Assembly (NCBI RefSeq): GCF_023101765.2
Contig: NC_064242.1
Span: 10,652,327 to 10,716,326 of the forward strand
Direction of reading: 5' to 3'
Length of the DNA: 64,000 nucleotides
DNA from: Spodoptera frugiperda
Lineage: Eukaryota; Arthropoda; Insecta; Lepidoptera; Noctuidae
The position numbers and the translations under genes were made by a program. Shown in pieces: positions 1 to 10,447 of this stretch; within the stretch, counting starts at the first letter, position 1; every line of letters starts with the position of its first letter. The notes beneath the pieces were generated by a model. The model had not been told where the DNA came from, made no database searches, and saw nothing but the letters and a program-made list of their open reading frames with translations.

Positions 1-797
1 CAGAGGAACATCTGAAACAGAAAAACATGGAGGTGGTTTCAAATTTACCTGTAGGAGAAAATTTACAAGAGCATATGAGTGCTGTTATAGTCGTCAATAT
101 GGAAACAATGACTGATTCGCCAGAACCCAGTCCCTATGAAATACCTGGATTCTCGTTTTCAGGCTATGTATCAGTGAATCAATCTTCTAACAATCCTGAT
201 TACCAGCAAACTACGTATGTAACTACGCCAGAAGTTATATTATACTACTGCACTTTTACATTCCAATTAAGTGACGAAGTTTGCAACAATATCTTTAAAC
301 AAAATGTTAAAAGACTTCAAGCGTTTAGTGTTATAATTAATATTAATCCAAAATCACGAGGAAATGTCCTCTTGAAAAGTGCTAATCCTGAAGACCCTCC
401 AGTTATTAATACTGGATTCTTTTCAAATAAGGACGATATTGAAGATCTAGTAGATTATGTATTAGATTATCTTAAGGTGTTGAATACGACGTATTTAACG
501 AACATTGGTGCCTAGCTAGTTGAAGCAATTCCTAGATGTAATGAATTTGGGAAGGAAACAAGAGAGTTCTGGCGATGTTATATTCCATGTGTCTCTGCTG
601 GGCTTAGTCAACTGACCAGTACATGTCCCATGGGCACTGTTGTTGATGGCAGGTTACGAGTCCATGGTGTGAAAGGTCTGCGTATAGCAGATGCCAGTGT
701 GATGCCCACAATTACGAGTGGAAATCCAACGGCTGCTATTATAATGATCGGGGAAAAAGCATCCGATATGATAAAACAGGACCATAATTTGATTTAA
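1..797 (+). pseudogene. GMC oxidoreductase (ecdysone-oxidase-like), 3' part, probable pseudogene
   Basis: The reading frame is already open at the window edge (EEHLKQKN precedes the first visible Met) and runs to a TAG at 513-515. After the TAG it continues in the same frame to TAA at 795-797, ending KQDHNLI. Both parts align without gaps to the C-terminal half of the intact paralogue at 13231-15817, so this is one coding block with a single nonsense codon, at a position where the paralogue has Val. The GMC C-terminal block is readable: TSTCPMGTVVDG, GLRIADASVMPTITSGNP, then IGEKASDMIK. The family's catalytic His, which sits before the TSTCPMG motif, is Gln here (LSQLTSTC, where the paralogue has LSHMTSTC). 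Substitutions are spread through the block but the frame is otherwise kept. The likely state is a recently inactivated tandem copy. A sequencing error, an allele-specific stop or stop-codon readthrough cannot be excluded. The 5' exons lie outside the window. Confidence 0.8.
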
Positions 798-899
798 AAT
801 TTGTATTAGTTGTTAAAAAATATGGTATGGTATTATATTTATATGATTTTATTAATTTGACACATAGAACTTATTCGAATATAATTATCATGTGTTATT

Positions 900-905
900 A
901 ATAAA
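900..905 (+). promoter_or_regulatory. Poly(A) signal AATAAA of the GMC pseudogene
   Basis: AATAAA lies about 100 bp after the terminal TAA, a spacing similar to that of the intact paralogue, so the decayed copy keeps its 3' processing signal. Confidence 0.4.
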
Positions 906-1689
906 AATCTTTGAATGACCACGCACTTAGCTATAATATACAGAAACATATATTTCTATGACGTCACCAAAATATATCTTGGTTTATTATTATATTTTAA
1001 AAAATAAGGGATGTTTCATTTTTTTCACCGAACGCCTTAAGTCAAATTCAAAGCATTTATTTCAATTAATTCTTAATTATCAACTAAATTATTTTAATTA
1101 AATCAAACAGTATTGCTCTCGTTGAATTCATTTTATACCTTTGTACCTATGTAGATCAAGTGAGAGGTAGATCGACAGTAAACAACCTATTTCGAAATTA
1201 TTCTAGGAATATTTTAAATACAAAAGCAAGGCACTTACTGGCCAGAAGCAAGTATTCGTATAAAGGGTCCGATGTTATTAATTATCGCCTTTTTTTGTTA
1301 TATCTAGGCATTCAATGAAACCTTGCAATTCTTACTTAAGTTTGTTTGGTTAGGTCAAGTTTTCAAGGACAATGGATTCTTGATAAATATTAATAGTATC
1401 TTTACATAGGTATTAGGTAGTTATGTAAAATTACTCTATTTGTTTATATAAAGGTTCCGTGTTTGGAATACACAACATTATTATCCTTACGTGATGCATA
1501 CAAAGTTGTCTTCCTATCAACACGACATTTTCTATTTATGCTAAATTTATAAGAAGTTATGGAGTAATTTAAGTCATTTACTGGCAATAAAATACTATAT
1601 TTATTTTAAAACATTCGTAAAAAGACGCCAGGCAGTTGTTTTGTTCACAGCGTTGTTTTACTTTTACAAATAGATATAACTTAATACCT
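906..1689. other. AT-rich spacer
   Basis: No gene seen. A short motif at about 1038-1065 (AAAGCATTTATTTCAATTAA type) recurs at 51140-51165 and looks like the end of an interspersed repeat. Confidence 0.5.
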
Positions 1690-1940
1690 ACACTTTCGTG
1701 AGATATGCTACATTAATTATTATGATATCGGCTTACTTATGTAACTGATTGACGAGGAACTCGACTAGGTTCAAGCTATGCTACAGGCTCATATTCATCA
1801 GCAGCATTCCGCGACACACGACACGGCGATTGTTACGCTGCTTCTCTGAGCTACTGAGTCTCTAGCTTGACTTGAAACTAGTCGAATCCCTCGTCAAACA
1901 GGTAAGTGAGTAAGCCAATAACATAATAACTAATTTACAA
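1690..1940. mobile_element. MITE-like element with long inverted arms (family E), fullest copy
   Basis: The left arm (about 1711-1791) and right arm (about 1857-1937) are imperfect inverted repeats of about 80 bp around a roughly 65-bp centre. Shared arm landmarks are CGACTAG, GACGAGG and GGCTTACT, read in opposite directions. The centre carries GCGACACACGACACGGCG. Half copies occur at 33799-33948 and 50983-51091. The left outer end (CACTTTCGTGAG) is missing from the right arm, which runs into the repeat at 1960. No coding capacity. Confidence 0.6.
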
Positions 1941-1959
1941 ATAGATTTATATATATGTA

Positions 1960-2190
1960 TTGTATTTCGTTGTGTGAGTGAGGTTACCGGAGGCCCAATT
2001 CCCCCCTTCCCAATCTTCCCCATCCCCGATTCCCGAACAACAACCCTTAAATTCCTAACTCCCATAAAGCCGGCAACGCACTTGTAACGCCTCTGGTGTT
2101 TCAAGTGTCCATGGGCGGCGGCGATTGCTTACCATCAGGTAATACGTCTGCTCGATTACCGGCTTGTTTCATTAAGCCAAAAAAAAATAT
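1960..2190 (-). repeat. Interspersed repeat family F, truncated copy
   Basis: Reverse-complement copy of the 26959-27287 repeat. It shares CATGGGCGGCGGCGATTGC, TTACCATCAGGTAATACG and a run like CCTTCCCAATCTTCCCC. It lacks the distal part with the ACGCAAGCGT palindrome. The abundance and pattern suggest a non-autonomous element; its class is not resolved. Confidence 0.7.
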
Positions 2191-3188
2191 TCAAATAATC
2201 TAAGAAAAGTTACAACCCTGTAGGTAAGTGACGAAGAGTCCAAGCTAATAAGAAAATGTCCCTACTTCTCAACACAAAGAAACTATGCCTTCAATATTGT
2301 CTTCGAAGTCAATCCGTGCCGTTTTGTAGAAATAAACTACTATAAACTACAAGTGAACCCGTCGGGATAGCTAGTTAAGCTTACAATGTCTCATACTGTT
2401 TACTGTTAAACATCTTGATTACTCTGATTAGTATTCTGTTGCGAAGAATTAGCTATTTAATCAACTTAATGGGACCTTGAAGGAAAACCTTTATGCGTAT
2501 GCCTATAGGCACCTACCTTCGCATTGATTTTATAATAGTGATTCAGAGTAAATATTTACTATTACTTACTTATTTGCTAATTTCAATGTATAAATAATAA
2601 TTAAGTAATTGAATGTAAAAAATTGCCCTATTCGCTAATATATGCTATGGTCACACTAGTTTAAAATATAATCTTCCATGAGTGTCCTCTAGATTGATTA
2701 GCAGTTTCATTAAAAAATCGATAATATTTAATAATAGGTATCGAATCTGAGGTCATAATATATTCGATATTATTATTCGGTAGTTGTGAACCTCTTTATT
2801 ATAGACGATGCAGTTAGTATAATAATTTTACTTATATTATGTTTATTTAACACAAACACTCACACACTGTCACATAATATTATGGACATGAATTATTACA
2901 AAATGTAACTATTGTATTGCCTAATTTTGTAATATATAAATATAATTTATACAATAATATACTAGAATCATGTACATTTTAAATTATTTTTTATTTAAAC
3001 CATTTTTCTTATCTTTATTTCAAGAGTGTAAGAATGCATTAAAGATTTTATGACCTATTGAAATTTTAATATTAAATTTAAATATTTATTTCAATTAGAC
3101 TCGAGCCTCTAGCCAAATGCTTATCTACAAATTGAGTAGAAATCTACATTATGAGATTGACGTACATTTTGACATTTGTCAGTGTTAT
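2191..3188. other. AT-rich spacer, nothing recognised
   Basis: Very AT-rich from about 2560 to 3070. No ORF of note, no repeat family identified. Confidence 0.5.
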
Positions 3189-3327
3189 CGTATCGTCACG
3201 CCTTTTATCCCAGAAAGGGTAGGCATAGGTGTGCATTACGGCACGTAATACCACTGTACAATGTACACCCATTTATGTTATAAGTCCCATGTAATAGGCG
3301 ATGAGTCTATATACTGGGTACAATAAT
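3189..3327 (-). repeat. SINE family A, 3' body without tRNA head
   Basis: Begins CGTATCGTCACGCCTTTTAT and carries TGTACAATGTACACCC and the ATACTGGG motif. These are the body landmarks of the tRNA-headed copy at 40101-40379, here reverse-complemented. The tRNA-like head is missing. Confidence 0.7.
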
Positions 3328-3985
3328 TTATTTGTGTTAACCCAGTCTATTGCGTCTTCACCCTCTCGTATCGTAGACAAGCGCTGAAGTGGCCACAGGC
3401 CCAGGAAGGCACTTCTCATGAAGTTGTTTGCTCATTCCAAGGTATAGATTCCTATGGAGAAGAACGAGCAATAAATTCCATAGGTTATTCTTGCTTTTTG
3501 AATCAGACTTACAATACAATTCTTAGTTACGTTGTTTCGTTGGTTCACTGTACCATATTGTAGGAAATCGAGTGATCTAGTAATAATAATATTTGGTAGG
3601 TACCAAATATTTTCATCCTATCATTAAGCAGGTAAACGCGGAATTAATGTACCAAAGAGACTGAATTAAAATACATATAATATACAGAGTTTAAATACCT
3701 ATGTAGTGGACATTTTATTAAAATCTTATTTTTTTATATTTAAATAAAAATAAACGCTTATGCTTAAAAAAATATCGATTTTTGACTGCTTTAATTAGGT
3801 AATTTAAGATAAAATGCAGGTAACATTTACAGAATAGATGTTAAAAACAAGTGATTAATGCAATCGTTTGTATTCATGTTTGGTGTCTGCAAAAGTGTAA
3901 CAGAATAAATTATAATAAAAGTATATATTTCTGTATATTCTTGAAATTTGTCTGTCTGTCCCAACAATAATATTAAATAAAAAAA

Positions 3986-4098
3986 CCTTGCCCCACATTA
4001 GGATTTCCTCCTGTGTCGTGAGTGCATTTACAAACATACATTTTCACATACACATGACACCCAGACCCGAAACAAAATTTGTGGAATACACAAAGTAT
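3986..4098 (-). repeat. SINE-like family B, partial
   Basis: Reverse complement of the family B body: CCTCCTGTGTCGTGAGTG, then CATGACACCCAGACCCGAAA. Its 60-codon minus-strand ORF is simply the repeat read through. Confidence 0.65.
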
Positions 4099-4513
4099 TA
4101 GTAGGTACCAATAAAGATTAAATTTATTTGTTTTATACCAATATTATACAGCAAAATGTACCTAAACTTTATTCAAGGATGTTAGGTACAGACAATTGCA
4201 AATATTAGAAAGAACTTTGCTAACAATAGTTTATTAAAATCATATGCGTTATTTGAATGAACTCTTATTTTATTTGAACGAATAAATTAACTGGTAGTTT
4301 GATTTTGACTGTAATGTAATAAATGGTTGTCACTTTTCGTCATGGGACTCATAAAACTGAATATCATTTTAGTTTTAAAATATGCTAACGGTGTCTATAT
4401 TGTGGTAGGTCGTAGTAAAATGTTGATAAACAACATTGTTAACTACATTAGAAAATAATACGCATTGGGCGTTTAAAATAGCATTAATTAAGAACTTTGG
4501 TACATTTGTTTAA

Positions 4514-4820
4514 GGATTAATTTCCACCACAGATGTGCTATGCTACGTTGTTGGGGATGCGTTTGACTACCACCAATCATATTAATTGGTACACAGCTTA
4601 GCACTAGTGGAAACGGACTCAGTTAAGCTATGATTTTATATGGAAAGATGCGTGCTATGGATGGCTTCCCTTCTATTGATATATTGCATACTCGAGCTGC
4701 GCATCTTCCTCGCACAGCTACATAGCTTAGTATCAGTGTAAACGGTCACATAGTTTCACAGCTTAGCTATTACAGCTTCGTAGCATAGCTACATAGCACA
4801 TCTCTGGTGGAAAAACATCC
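4514..4820. mobile_element. MITE with TTAA target duplication
   Basis: TTAA occurs on both sides (4510-4513 and 4821-4824). The ends are inverted repeats of about 30 bp with few mismatches, starting GGAT and containing TTTCCACCA and AGATGTGCTATG. The interior repeats AGCTACATAGC-like motifs. TTAA duplication is typical of the piggyBac and Kolobok superfamilies, but the GGAT ends do not decide between them. No coding capacity. A lone end of the same family is at 18499-18535. Confidence 0.7.
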
Positions 4821-4824
4821 TTAA

Positions 4825-5423
4825 TTAGGCTATTACGAAAAGAGCTGATGTGGTGTAAAAGATGTTATATAACATTCTATTTAAAAATAGGCATACCATC
4901 TGACACTCACGTGTTGAAGTTTTGTGTCAGCAAATCCTTACGTGCCATACAATACTGATTCGTCAACAAATAAAATGTGCATTAAAAGTAACACAAATAT
5001 GCATTTACAAACATCAAGAAATGCTTACCAAGATATATTATTATGTAGGTGATGATTCTTTGCAAATTAAATCGATTTATATTTACTTCCTTAAGTGCTA
5101 TTTGGTTTGAATGTAAATGTTGGTTTATGAGTCTAGTTTATGATTCGCGTAGAAACAGTTTAGAGGAGAATCGTTCAGTGTCGGGAATAGACGTTCCTTT
5201 GCAAGTTTCTCTAGTGGAAAGTGCAAAGGTCTTGTCCGTCTAGCCTGCTTAAACCATAATCGGTAAGTTTATACTTATATTTTATTTGTATAAAATATTT
5301 TAAGTTTCTTATTTTTAAAATATAAAAATAATGTTATGTTTTAATCTTGATCAATGTCATGTATAAAAGCGAACGTGATTTTTTTTTTTTAGTTTATACG
5401 AATTTTTTTGTTTTTAATTAATT
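4825..5423. other. AT-rich spacer with two short unsupported ORFs
   Basis: ORFs of 62 and 64 codons overlap at 4922-5243 with low-complexity composition. No motif or family recognised. Confidence 0.4.
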
Positions 5424-5428
5424 AAAAT

Positions 5429-5534
5429 TCACGGTTTACTCACGTAAATTAAGGGAAAATATCTATTTCTTTCAAAATCAAATGGAGAAAAAATAGTATG
5501 GCTTTTCTCCATTACTTTCGTGAGTAAACCGTGA
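5429..5534. mobile_element. Small inverted-repeat element with nested hairpin
   Basis: TCACGGTTTACTCACG at 5429-5444 is exactly inverted at 5519-5534. Inside is a second perfect 11-bp stem, 5481-5491 with 5503-5513, around an 11-nt loop. The arms continue outwards with weaker matches rich in TTAA. It has the form of a MITE. No coding capacity. Confidence 0.65.
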
Positions 5535-5796
5535 TTTTTAGTTAGTTTAATACCTACATATGTCTCACGATATTTATTTTCTTTGAAACAAAGCAACTTG
5601 CGATGATATAAGTTCAAGAAATACCCAAAGCTATTAAATTTATTTTGTTTGCGATTTTAGCAGAAAATTCTCGAAATTATTGTTCTTTTACCTAAGTATT
5701 GTTGTAATAAACACAATATCTAGGTACTTAGAAAAAAAAAATGGAAAACGGGAATTATTTTAAATTATAATTAACTACACCTAAAATGCCGTATAC

Positions 5797-6010
5797 TATA
5801 CGGAGTCGCCGAAGACCTGACGGGTTGCCGGTTCCGGCTCAAAGAGCAGGATATAGGATAGCGCAAAGTGTAGTGGGTTCGATTCTCGCTAAGAGCAATT
5901 CTTTGTGTAATCTACAAATTGTTGTTTCTGGTCTGGGTATCATGAGTATGTGAATTTGTATGCTTGTAAATGCACCCTCGATGCGGGAAAAAATCATAGT
6001 GTGAGATAAA
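5797..6010 (+). repeat. SINE-like family B copy with a family D-like 5' piece
   Basis: The 5' part (GACGGGTTGCCGGTTCCGGC, then CTCAAAGAGCAGG) resembles the start of family D. The rest is family B: GGGTTCGATTCTCGC (box B-like), ATCTACAAATTGTTGTTTC, then a body ending near AAAAAATCATAGTGTGAG. This may be a natural chimera. Confidence 0.6.
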
Positions 6011-6132
6011 GTTTAAAAAAAAATTGACAAGATAACTTAAATATATCTGTTATAATCTCTAGATAAAACATTACCTTAGATAAATCTCAACGATACATCT
6101 TGCTTTCGCATTAGGTTTTTGTTACTATTTGA

Positions 6133-6250
6133 ATCATCCAATGACTTCTCCCGCTTTAGGTGAGGCGAGAGGGAGTGTCAGACTCTTACTGACTAAAAAC
6201 CACCCCATTACTCCTGCTTTTTGAACCGGAGCCCCGGTAACCCGCTTAGG
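6133..6250 (-). repeat. Interspersed repeat family D
   Basis: Minus-strand copy: CATCCAATGACTTCTCCCGC, GGGAGTGTCAGACTCTTACT, ACCGGAGCCCCGGTAACC. Family mates are at 18742, 28829, 32782, 40998 and 51238. Confidence 0.7.
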
Positions 6251-6431
6251 CATATGCGTAAATTATAATTACACATTGTATGAAATTTACAATTTCACAC
6301 GACTGTTAATTTTATTGCAGAAAAAAAAACAAATATGAGAAAAGCATGGTCTTTATAAAGTTTGTGAGGAGAAGTGAACAGTTTGTATGCAGAAGACAAA
6401 TTATTAGTTATAGTGTGTAAGTTTGTATCAA

Positions 6432-6730
6432 ATCATCAGCCTATAAGTGGCCAGTGCTGACCAAACGCCTCTCCTCGCACGGAGAAGCTTCGAGCATTAA
6501 TCACCACGCTTGCTCTGTACGGGTTTATAAACTTATAATTAGAAATTTGGGTTTATAATTTGGTTTCCTCACGATGTTTTCCTTCACCGTTTGTCAGCAG
6601 TGTCTAAATAATCTTAGAAAGTACATACAACTCGGAAAATGTCACATTGGTACTTGCCGTTGGTAGGTTTCGAACCTGCACTCTCATGCATAAGAAGCAG
6701 GCGTTTTAAACCACTGGGCCACCACGACTT
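6432..6730 (-). repeat. SINE family C, near full-length, tRNA-derived
   Basis: Read on the minus strand, a tRNA-like head (CGTGGTGGCCCAGTGGTTTA as box A, then GCAGGTTCGAAACCTACC as box B) is followed by a body with ACAAACGGTGAAGGAAAACA, and it ends in CTTATAGGCTGATGAT. This is the best uninterrupted copy of the family here. Confidence 0.8.
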
Positions 6731-6744
6731 GTATGTATGTATAT

Positions 6745-7030
6745 GTATCTATATTTGTTACTTTTTCATGCAAAAGCTAGTAGACGGATTTAGATGAAAT
6801 TTGGTACAGGGAGTAAATATTATCCTGGGAACGCTGGCAAAGCCGCCGACAGAAGCTACTACATATTTGAAATGCTAAAGTTTGTTAGTTTATTGGCTTG
6901 TTTGTTACCTCCTTACCTCTAGGTTATAACCAATCTTCTTGAAATTTTGCAATAGTAGAAAATAGTACGGAGATTTACTCAAGCTAGGTACTAGTTTTTC
7001 AGTACGGGTAGAGCCGCGACTAAAAACTAG
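6745..7030. repeat. Diverged retroelement-like repeat fragments
   Basis: Contains AGACGGATTTAGATGAAATT, TGGTACAGGGAGTAAA and a later GAGCCGCGACTAAAAACTAG, of the type found at 63850-64000. These resemble tails of common lepidopteran repeats. Class uncertain. Confidence 0.4.
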
Positions 7031-7897
7031 TTAGAAAATAAAAGTAATTAATTGTCTATTGTTGTTTGCTAAAGAATATTCTAAATGATTTTGTTTTTAC
7101 TTATATTATTGAAGTGAACCTTTCTAAAGTAAAGGTTAATTAAAATTATTAAAAATAATAAAATAAAAGTAGTAAAACTGATAAAATTAACATAATAACT
7201 GCATATCAAAATTAATTATTATTCACATGTGTTAATGTTTGAGACTAGTTTACTATATCAAAAACTGTCTTCTATTGATACAAACCAAAATCAAATGTTT
7301 GTCTTTGAATTTCAAAAACGTTAAACTTCATGTTTTGATTCTATAAAAACTCGAATCACATTAGGTTCCAATATTCATTGATGAAGCGACAGAGAAAGTG
7401 AACGTGATAGCTCTTTCATAACAAACAGTGAGTGACATTAAGCGCCTACCCCTTCGGAAAAAAAGGCGTGACGATACGATAAGATGTAGTTTGCAAACAC
7501 AACACTACCTCACATTACAGCCGTGGCAGATAATTTTAGAACACCTTATATATTTATGTTAATTCAAAGCATCGATAAATTAATCTAAGGATCGTTTTAA
7601 TAGTCCAATTGAAACATTTTACTCCGTCATTTGTTTGCAAACAAATACGTATTTTATAAGTTTATTGCCCGATTTTTTATGAACATGTTTTGGTAAATTG
7701 TTGTGGCTTAAATAAAAAAACAGGTACGTATAAAACGATAATACCTCTTGGTTCCTGGTGGGGCAGGTAGAAGTTGGTAAAACCAGATCACCCGTAACGT
7801 TAGGACTATATATCGGTGTAGGTATGATGATTTTTGGTACTTATGTCATAAATGCACACATAAAGAATAATATGGATAAGCCATTTTTCCTGACACT
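7031..7897. other. Spacer; includes a SINE A tail fragment at 7443-7482
   Basis: GCCTACCCCTTCGG and GGCGTGACGATACGAT at 7443-7482 match the 3' end of SINE family A on the plus strand. Otherwise AT-rich with nothing recognised. Confidence 0.5.
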
Positions 7898-7901
7898 ATT
7901 T

Positions 7902-8595
7902 CGTGGGTTAAAAACTAGAGTAGCGTAAGGGCAAAATGACAACTTCTCAGGAGAGCCGAAAAACAATTCAAATTTATCTACCGTCAACTTGTAGGTCTTT
8001 TATGGCAAAATCTATAGTATCTGTATATCTGGTTTTTACTTAAAATAAAGCTTTATTTATTGGCTACAGAATACTGTAAATTCATGGTCAATAAAATAAC
8101 AGTTTCATTTAAAAAATACATATTTTTCTAAAACTGGTTGACATACGTCATAATAACGGACTGCATTACTTTAATTATTTAGTGCAATAGTAGCGTAACC
8201 CACCCTTACGTTTTTTGGCACGGAGAAAAATTACAAGGCTACAAAATCAAACTTTCTGCGTTAATAACGTATGACAAGATACGCCATTTGAGCGATTACA
8301 TACATACATTGAAGGCATTAATTCGGTGTCCTATTCGCTCGTAAGTCGAGTTACGATCGTTGTGCTCATAACTTTATTGACAAAATAATGTCAAGATTAT
8401 TGTAAGTAGAAATACTTCCTTTTAGCAATAAACAAACTTCTTTTCTTTTTATGCGTTATTATTGTACTAAGCAATCTACACACTACATCGTTCTAGTTTT
8501 TCGGCACATGCAAATATGGGGATTGAAAAAGCGAATAGTGAAAAAAAAAATTTTTTGAATTTTTGCCCTTACGCTACTCTAGTTCTTAACCCACG
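7902..8595. mobile_element. Non-autonomous DNA transposon, 35-bp TIRs, ATTT target duplication
   Basis: The ends at 7902-7936 and 8561-8595 are inverted repeats of 35 bp with one mismatch, starting CGTGGGTTAA and containing GAGTAGCGTAAGGGC. ATTT directly flanks both sides (7898-7901 and 8596-8599), which fits a 4-bp target duplication. The 694-bp body has no long ORF, so it would need a transposase from elsewhere. An internal AGTAGCGTAACCCACCC echoes the end motif. The superfamily is not determined; some families such as Sola make 4-bp duplications, but this is not evidence of membership. Confidence 0.85.
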
Positions 8596-8647
8596 ATTTA
8601 TAGATTGAATTAGATATTTAATGTTGGTAGTGATATAACTAACGTAA

Positions 8648-8918
8648 CGCAACGTCACGTCTTTTATCCTCGAAGGGCTAGGCAGAGGTCCACATTATGA
8701 CACGTAATGTCGTTATACAATGTACACCCACTTTTCACTATTTGTGTTATAATTTCCTCGAAAAGGGCCTATTGACATATACTGGGCACAATTCCAGACT
8801 CCTTGCTACTACTGAGAAGTTTTCGAAAAAAAAAGAAAATTGCCCAGTAATATTTGCCCGACCCGGGAACTGAACCCGGCAGTTGCACTTGCGATCACTT
8901 GACTAAATCTAATTAGTC
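8648..8918 (-). repeat. SINE family A, near full-length
   Basis: On the minus strand a tRNA-like head (box B GGGTTCAGTTCCCGGG) leads into GGGCAATTTTC, a TCAGTAGTAGCA-type segment, TGGGTGTACATTGTAT and the CCTTCGAGGATAAAAGACG tail. Confidence 0.8.
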
Positions 8919-9061
8919 CATTATTTATGTTAATAAATGACTATTTTTTTTGTTTCGTAATGTCGTAAAATTCAAATAATATACGCCACGAATAATAAGG
9001 TCCGGTTTTTTTTAAATCAACCTATGAACCTATGAATATGAATGTTTCAGATCAATTAGTC

Positions 9062-9240
9062 AATCTGCCTCCATTTACTGGTTATGAGTCCCATGTAATA
9101 GAAAATGAGCTTTGCCATAATAGTATCAAGCACGATTCCAAACTGCGTGCTATTATGAGAAGGTACTGATAACTTTTCCGAAAAAATATTTAAATACGGA
9201 AATCGATCTCGATCATTCGAATAATGCATAGAGCAATGAC
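9062..9240 (-). repeat. SINE family A, diverged copy
   Basis: ATGAGTCCCATGTAATAG, GATTCCAAACTGCGTGCTA and CTTTTCCGAAAAAA keep the order of the family A body. The tRNA head is barely recognisable. Confidence 0.5.
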
Positions 9241-10447
9241 TTTATAAAACAATTCTGAAGTTACTACCTAATTTTTTTGCTACCTGCCCGACTTATTTTA
9301 ATTTATTAATGCAATTAGCCTCATTTTCCTCAAAACAAATAACATTTGTTGAAACAATTTTAATATTTATAAAATCTTGAGGTCATTTTACTTTTAAAGT
9401 AGTCTTTTTTCTTCACAATCTTTTATATTTATTGATGTGTTGATGATGTGTGTGGCTATTATTGTAATTTGAGCTCTCAACGTGTGACGTCCTTATAGCT
9501 GAGCTGTGATTCATAACGTAAGTTTAAATTTAATTAGCCTTAATTCATTACTTAATTGTTAATGAGTGTTAATAAGTTTTGAGTGTATTGAAGAAATCGT
9601 TTATAATACTGTGGTTTGTGCATCTAGTATATAAATCATGTCACAATGTTAGTTACTGTAAACTCTACCGAAACGGCTTTACCGATTTTTACCAAATTTT
9701 ATATGCGTATTCAGTAGGTCTGAGAATCGGCTACTATTCATTTTCTAGAAATAATTTATAAGGCAAAACAACGTTTGCCAGTTCATCTAATATTACATAA
9801 ATATATATTTAAGCATATTGACATTTTCTTTTCGTGGAAATCTTTAATTTCACTGGCAGTAGGTGTTTAAATCTACAGTATCTGTAAGTTAAAGTTTATT
9901 TCTTTGTCAATGCTCGGCTTATTTATTTAAACGAATATTTTTAAAGAATATCTACATTTTATAGTAATTCATATAATTATCCGGGCTATATTTTAACCCA
10001 AGCTATTTAGCTAGTTTTGCCCGCTGTTCGGCTCCTATTGTTCATAGCGTTATGTTTTAGCCTATTGATCTGATCTGAATAGTCTTTCCCGATAAATAAA
10101 CTATCCAAATTAAAAATAATTATTTAAATTGAACCTTTAGTTCCGAAGATAAGCGTGGTTCAAGCAAATAAACAAATAAATTCTTCAGCTTTATAGATTA
10201 AAAAGTATAAGTACAGTTTGCAGCTCTATCCCATAAAAAGGTGAAGACAATGGAACTGTAATAACTATACAATATAAAAACAATATATTCAATTTTAAAC
10301 TTGAACTTGATAATGAAAGTATAAAATATTTATTTATACCTCACATAAAAAATATATTACAAATAAACAACATAATAAGTGGTTCCGTATACGCACGGAT
10401 GATAAATAACAATAGAGAGTTTAATAGTCTTGTTATTATATTAGTGT
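9241..10447. other. Spacer with two eroded repeat tails
   Basis: About 9640-9790 (ACGGCTTTACCGATTTTTAC, AAGGCAAAACAACGTTTGCC) and 9975-10200 (CCGGGCTATATTTTAACCCA, AAACAAATAAATTCTTCAGC) look like decayed repeat tails common in moths. The 60-codon ORF at 9579 lies over the first and is not a gene. Confidence 0.4.
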
